The notes beneath the pieces are model-generated. The model was not told where the DNA came from. It did not search any database and was given only the letters and a program-made list of their open reading frames with translations. Both the position numbers and the translations under genes were made by a program. This document shows positions 60,231 to 64,000 of a DNA stretch of 64,000 bases, piece after piece (positions within the stretch are counted from its first letter, which is position 1; each line of letters opens with the position of its first letter). Source of the stretch: Lithospermum erythrorhizon (Eukaryota; Streptophyta; Magnoliopsida; Boraginales; Boraginaceae); contig JADFUC010000188.1 in the NCBI GenBank assembly GCA_019722365.1, forward strand, positions 558,001 through 622,000. Direction: 5' to 3'.

Positions 60231-63200
60231 AATTTAAATTTGTAAAAATTGCTCTATTATATCATTATTCTACATGTTATTTTTTTCTTATTACCCCAAG
60301 AGAAATTATATTGCATAAAGCTCGTATCTTGTGTGCTCAAGGCTGCCTCCTCTCCCATCCCCAATTCTAAGTTTGATATTTTCTTAACGACAATCATCAT
60401 TTCTAAAATACTATTCCCTTCCATTTATATAAGATAGTAATATTTTAATTTTTAATAGTTGATTTTTTTTTAATTTCAATTCAAATAACTCAGAATGCTA
60501 TATAATTCTAGATTTGTTCAAAAATATAACAATACGTAGTATTTTCAACATATTTTATTATTAATCTCGATAATTTTTGATTCAAATCAAAATTTTGAAT
60601 GTCAATTAAGATTAAAAGCCACAATCTTTTAATCGCGAAAGCATTAAATCCTCACAATTTTAAAGATGTGTTAGTGATTTTTAATAAGATTAATTAAGTA
60701 ATAATCAAAATCAACTTTTTAAGTGACCAATAATCGAACTTCGTTTCCCCACTACTTAAATTGGAATGGAGGTGGTATTAATTTTTGCATATATTTTTTA
60801 TGAGATTATAAGGAGTAAAATTATGAAATGACATTTATAGATATTTTTACATTTTTTGTATATTTCTAATTTCTCTAAAATTGATTCTGGTCCAAGGTAT
60901 CATTGTAACTCGAAGAAAGATTTAATTATTTATATGCTCACCTAAAAATAATAAAACTATTTCGAGGGAAATCCTTTCCGTACAAAGAAATTTATCAAAC
61001 GGTTAAAAAATACTATCAATCTAGTTATTTCCTGTGATAACGACGCTCACAATACGACTCGACCGGAGCATGTGGATTCGAAATGGGCTCTCGATCTGGT
61101 CTCGACTCGATACGTGTCCCGGACAAGTGCTCGGGGATCTAGGTATCGTCTCGATTCAATACGGTCCTGAACTGCGGATGCTTCAAAGAAATTTCGAAAG
61201 CACGCTGCCGCTAGTGTACTGATATTCTGGCCTCGTGACTTTAATCCTCGAGATAATGAGTCGGGCCGGGTGGCACACCTTCTTTGATACGAATTAGCGT
61301 GTACCCCTTACCTTCTTACATGGGCCGGGTCATGTAGCCTTTCCCTCTTTGATTTGGATTTGCTAACGGACTTTCATGTATAGTAACTGGATAGTTGTCC
61401 TCGCTCTGATGTTTCAATGTGCCTTGTTCCTCCGCAAAGCAAGTGACTACCAGAGCTTTAATGCGTGAAGACTAACTCGGATGAAACTCAGAAGCCAGTG
61501 GCCGTTCCTTCAAAGAAGAAATACTTTCACAGCTTTGCAATTTACGATGTAGCTGAGAGCTTCACAGATTGATCCTACTGATTTGATTTGTTGCAGTGCT
61601 TAACAAATAAAGGCTTCCCCGCAATGTTGTCTCAACTTCCTTACTGCTTGTCGTTTCTTCCACCTCCCTCGGTATGTTCCAAAGTACTCTACGTAGGATT
61701 TAGCAGGGTTTCAACAACTTATTCCTATCCTCGACCTGCAGGCGCCTTGCATTGCTCCTCAAAGCGACTTGATTCGATGCCACAGGCGGCTCAAATTTCT
61801 TCTTCCTTCACCTCGAACGCGAGACTCTGCAAATGGCTTTTTGAATTTTTAATGTGTCATGATCCTCAGATCTTCAAATTTGGATCGTGCTTCCTTTGTA
61901 TTTTCAAAATTTGGGAGCTTTTGTGCCAAGGTCACACCTTCTTCGCAGTTCTCTGCATCTTTTTCCACCTTTTTACTCTCAATTTCTGATACGAACGAAG
62001 ACTCCTTTTCAAGCTGCGTAAAGAGGAGTATTTATAATCTTTCTGCTTACTGGACACGATCCATCTTCAAAGTATCATGATCCCAACTGCTGATCATTTT
62101 AAACGCTGGTATTACAATCTCTGACCGTCGATTTGAATTTAATATTAAAATAATAATATTAATCAAATGTTTGCCGCCGACTTTGTAAATTTCATTTGCT
62201 TGATTTCCAAGGTCAACATTATCCTATTTTCATTCCTTTCATTTTTATCTGCTGTCAATCGAAATTCTTTTATCCGTAAAACCTCATTTCATTGATTTTC
62301 TCCTCCAATTTATTATTTTAATCCCATAAATTTAGAAAATCCTATTCTAGATTTAAAATTATATAAAATCCTAATTTTTTAAATTAAAAACTAATATCAT
62401 ATACTGAATCCCTTTAACCCTACTATTTTCCTTCACGACTGAATTTAATTCTCGCCTCGTGCTAACCCTAATCAACACGCTATCACACTCCATTGGTAAC
62501 TAATTAAATTAATAAATCCATAAAAATAAACTTTATTAATTTAAATTAATTAAATTTCCACTCTCTACAATCATCACTAACAATTTAAAAAGAAACGAAT
62601 AGGAATAAAATATCTAAGGAGGTATAACTTATTGTATCAGGGACTCATTTGTAGACCCAGATTTTGCAAGCCTACCCTGCACCCTTGTTTATGATGGAAC
62701 AACTAGGTGCACGAGGTCACATTTGTCAAAACCTACTTGATTTTCTTGATTTTTTGTTTTTAACTTACTATATATAGGTTAGTTATGTTCTTCCTACTAT
62801 TAAGTCATTGTATCAATTTTCTCCAAATTTCGAACACTAAAATGATCAGCTAGTAATTACTATAGATTGAGCTGTCTCGCCTATTATAATATTGCAATAA
62901 GATTCTTCAAAAATGATACCAATATATTTATATATACACATATATATAGTTTTCAAATTTACAGATTGATAGCTGTCGATATGGCTGGGTTGTGTCCGGT
63001 AACCATTAGTCTATAATTCTATATAGAAAAACTACAATTGAATGAATGGTCAGCTAGATTCCTACATGTAAATACAAACCAACAAGGGGGACAATAATAA
63101 CATCTCGTGAAAACTACTTACTTAATTAACCGGATCCAACCATCCCCAATAAATCAATAAGGACGCGTTTGGTTGAAAATCTGGCTTTACAATCTCTCTC

Positions 63201-63345
63201 CCGGGAGATGTAATCATGCACAATTAGAGTTGTACAAGAGAGTCGAGTTTATCTAACACTAAACTTCAGTTTGATCTTACTATTTGGACCAAATCGACGA
63301 TTAGCCTGATGAATTATTATCACATTTTAGTTTATTTAGTTATTA
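60231..63345. other. Intergenic sequence with an unassigned GC-richer block
   Basis: 61030-62100 is GC-richer than its surroundings. It contains a 133-codon plus-strand frame (61588-61989) that lacks any recognisable domain and codon periodicity clues. The block looks like old repeat DNA. A sequence at 63158 (GGACGCGTTTGGTTG) resembles the end of another plant MITE type, without a partner end nearby. Confidence 0.35.
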
Positions 63346-63346
63346 C

Positions 63347-63551
63347 TGCCTTCATTTTAAAATATATGATTGTTTAGATAAAAAATATTTTATTAAGAGA
63401 TTGTGAAAAACTACATTAGGATTGTAAAAAGCTACGTCGAAAATTTAAAAGCTATATTGGAATTGTAAAAGGTCACATTGAAATTGTAAATAATCAACTA
63501 TTTTATAAAAAGTAAATTGTTTAACGATAAATACATTTGAAATGGAAAAAG
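63347..63551. mobile_element. Stowaway-like MITE with internal 20-bp repeats
   Basis: Flanked by TA on both sides. The left end CTGCCTTCATTTTAAAATAT and the inverted right end CTTTTTCCATTTCAAATGTA share the pattern of plant Stowaway termini. The interior repeats a unit like GATTGTAAAAAGCTACATTG four to five times at about 20-bp spacing (63400-63490). Confidence 0.6.
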
Positions 63552-63555
63552 TATT

Positions 63556-64000
63556 AACAAAGCTTAGGTATATTTGTTTAGGGTAACCAATTTCTAATAA
63601 TGATATTCTTGAATCGACCTCTAACTCAAAATGATGTTAGCATGTGATAACTCACCAATTTGATCAGTTTTTCCAGAAAAGTGTTATGCTTAGAGGCTTC
63701 CTACTGGATTAATTGTCGAGCTTATTAAAGCATCAGGGAAAAGCAGCAAACTAATAAAGCACTGACAATGTTAATGCAACAATCGAATTAAAATCCCACT
63801 TTGATCATAACACCTTTTATTATGTATGTTTCTTTTGTTAGCTTAAGCTTTATTTTCTTTTTAAGACTGTGACACAATAATACATACATTTCATGAACTC
63901 TCTTTTCCTCACCAAGATATTTAGCCAATTTGTGTGTCCAACTTAATGGATTCTCAAGGGATTGAACAAACTATTGTTCGCTTCTCCTCGTCGCGTCGGG
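63556..64000. other. Intergenic sequence to the window end
   Basis: AT-rich, with no supportable gene. The final bases become GC-richer (CTTCTCCTCGTCGCGTCGGG) and might approach a gene that lies outside the window. Confidence 0.35.

Noticed and set aside
61588..61989. A 133-codon plus-strand frame
   Set aside because: No domain, no convincing start context and no neighbouring exons; it lies in a block that looks like old repeat DNA.

Overview
The window reads as nuclear DNA of a flowering plant, most likely a eudicot. It is AT-rich, its genes are split by GT-AG introns, and the intergenic space is packed with LTR retrotransposons and MITEs. The proteins I recognise are plant types: a chloroplast-type P1B ATPase of the HMA1 class, a GT47 xyloglucan galactosyltransferase-like enzyme, a PIP-type secreted peptide precursor and DNA polymerase delta subunit 4. 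I cannot name the species.

Layout. 1-122 is the 3' end of an unidentified plus-strand gene. 2733-3603 looks like a hAT-type non-autonomous element. 5139-24804 is one continuous minus-strand Ty3/gypsy (Tekay/Del-type chromovirus) array in which four LTRs alternate with three internal regions, the first deleted. It lies inside a Stowaway-like MITE whose remainder is at 24805-25029. 26895-28398 is a solo LTR with perfect 5-bp target duplications, and a related LTR-like sequence lies at 58138-60230. 29213-37103 is a complete 13-exon HMA1-like gene on the minus strand, with a MITE in intron 8 and a 69-bp minisatellite in intron 1. 37104-45000 is intergenic, with a GC-richer block, degraded hAT-like ends and a foldback MITE.

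45019-47435 is the second gene-dense part: an unrecognised terminal exon (-), the secreted-peptide precursor (+) and the intronless GT47 gene (-). 50431-53060 is the 3' part of a Ty1/copia element (-), with a clear 233-bp LTR and polypurine tract. 55553-56630 is the two-exon POLD4 gene (+). From 56631 to the end I see no intact gene, only repeat remnants and one further MITE.

The recognised genes look like independent housekeeping or signalling genes, and nothing suggests a functional cluster. The most unusual structure is the LTR-sharing tandem gypsy array. Its copies differ by many small indels, whereas the single-copy genes are frame-perfect. That contrast points either to age or to poor consensus quality in methylated repeats.
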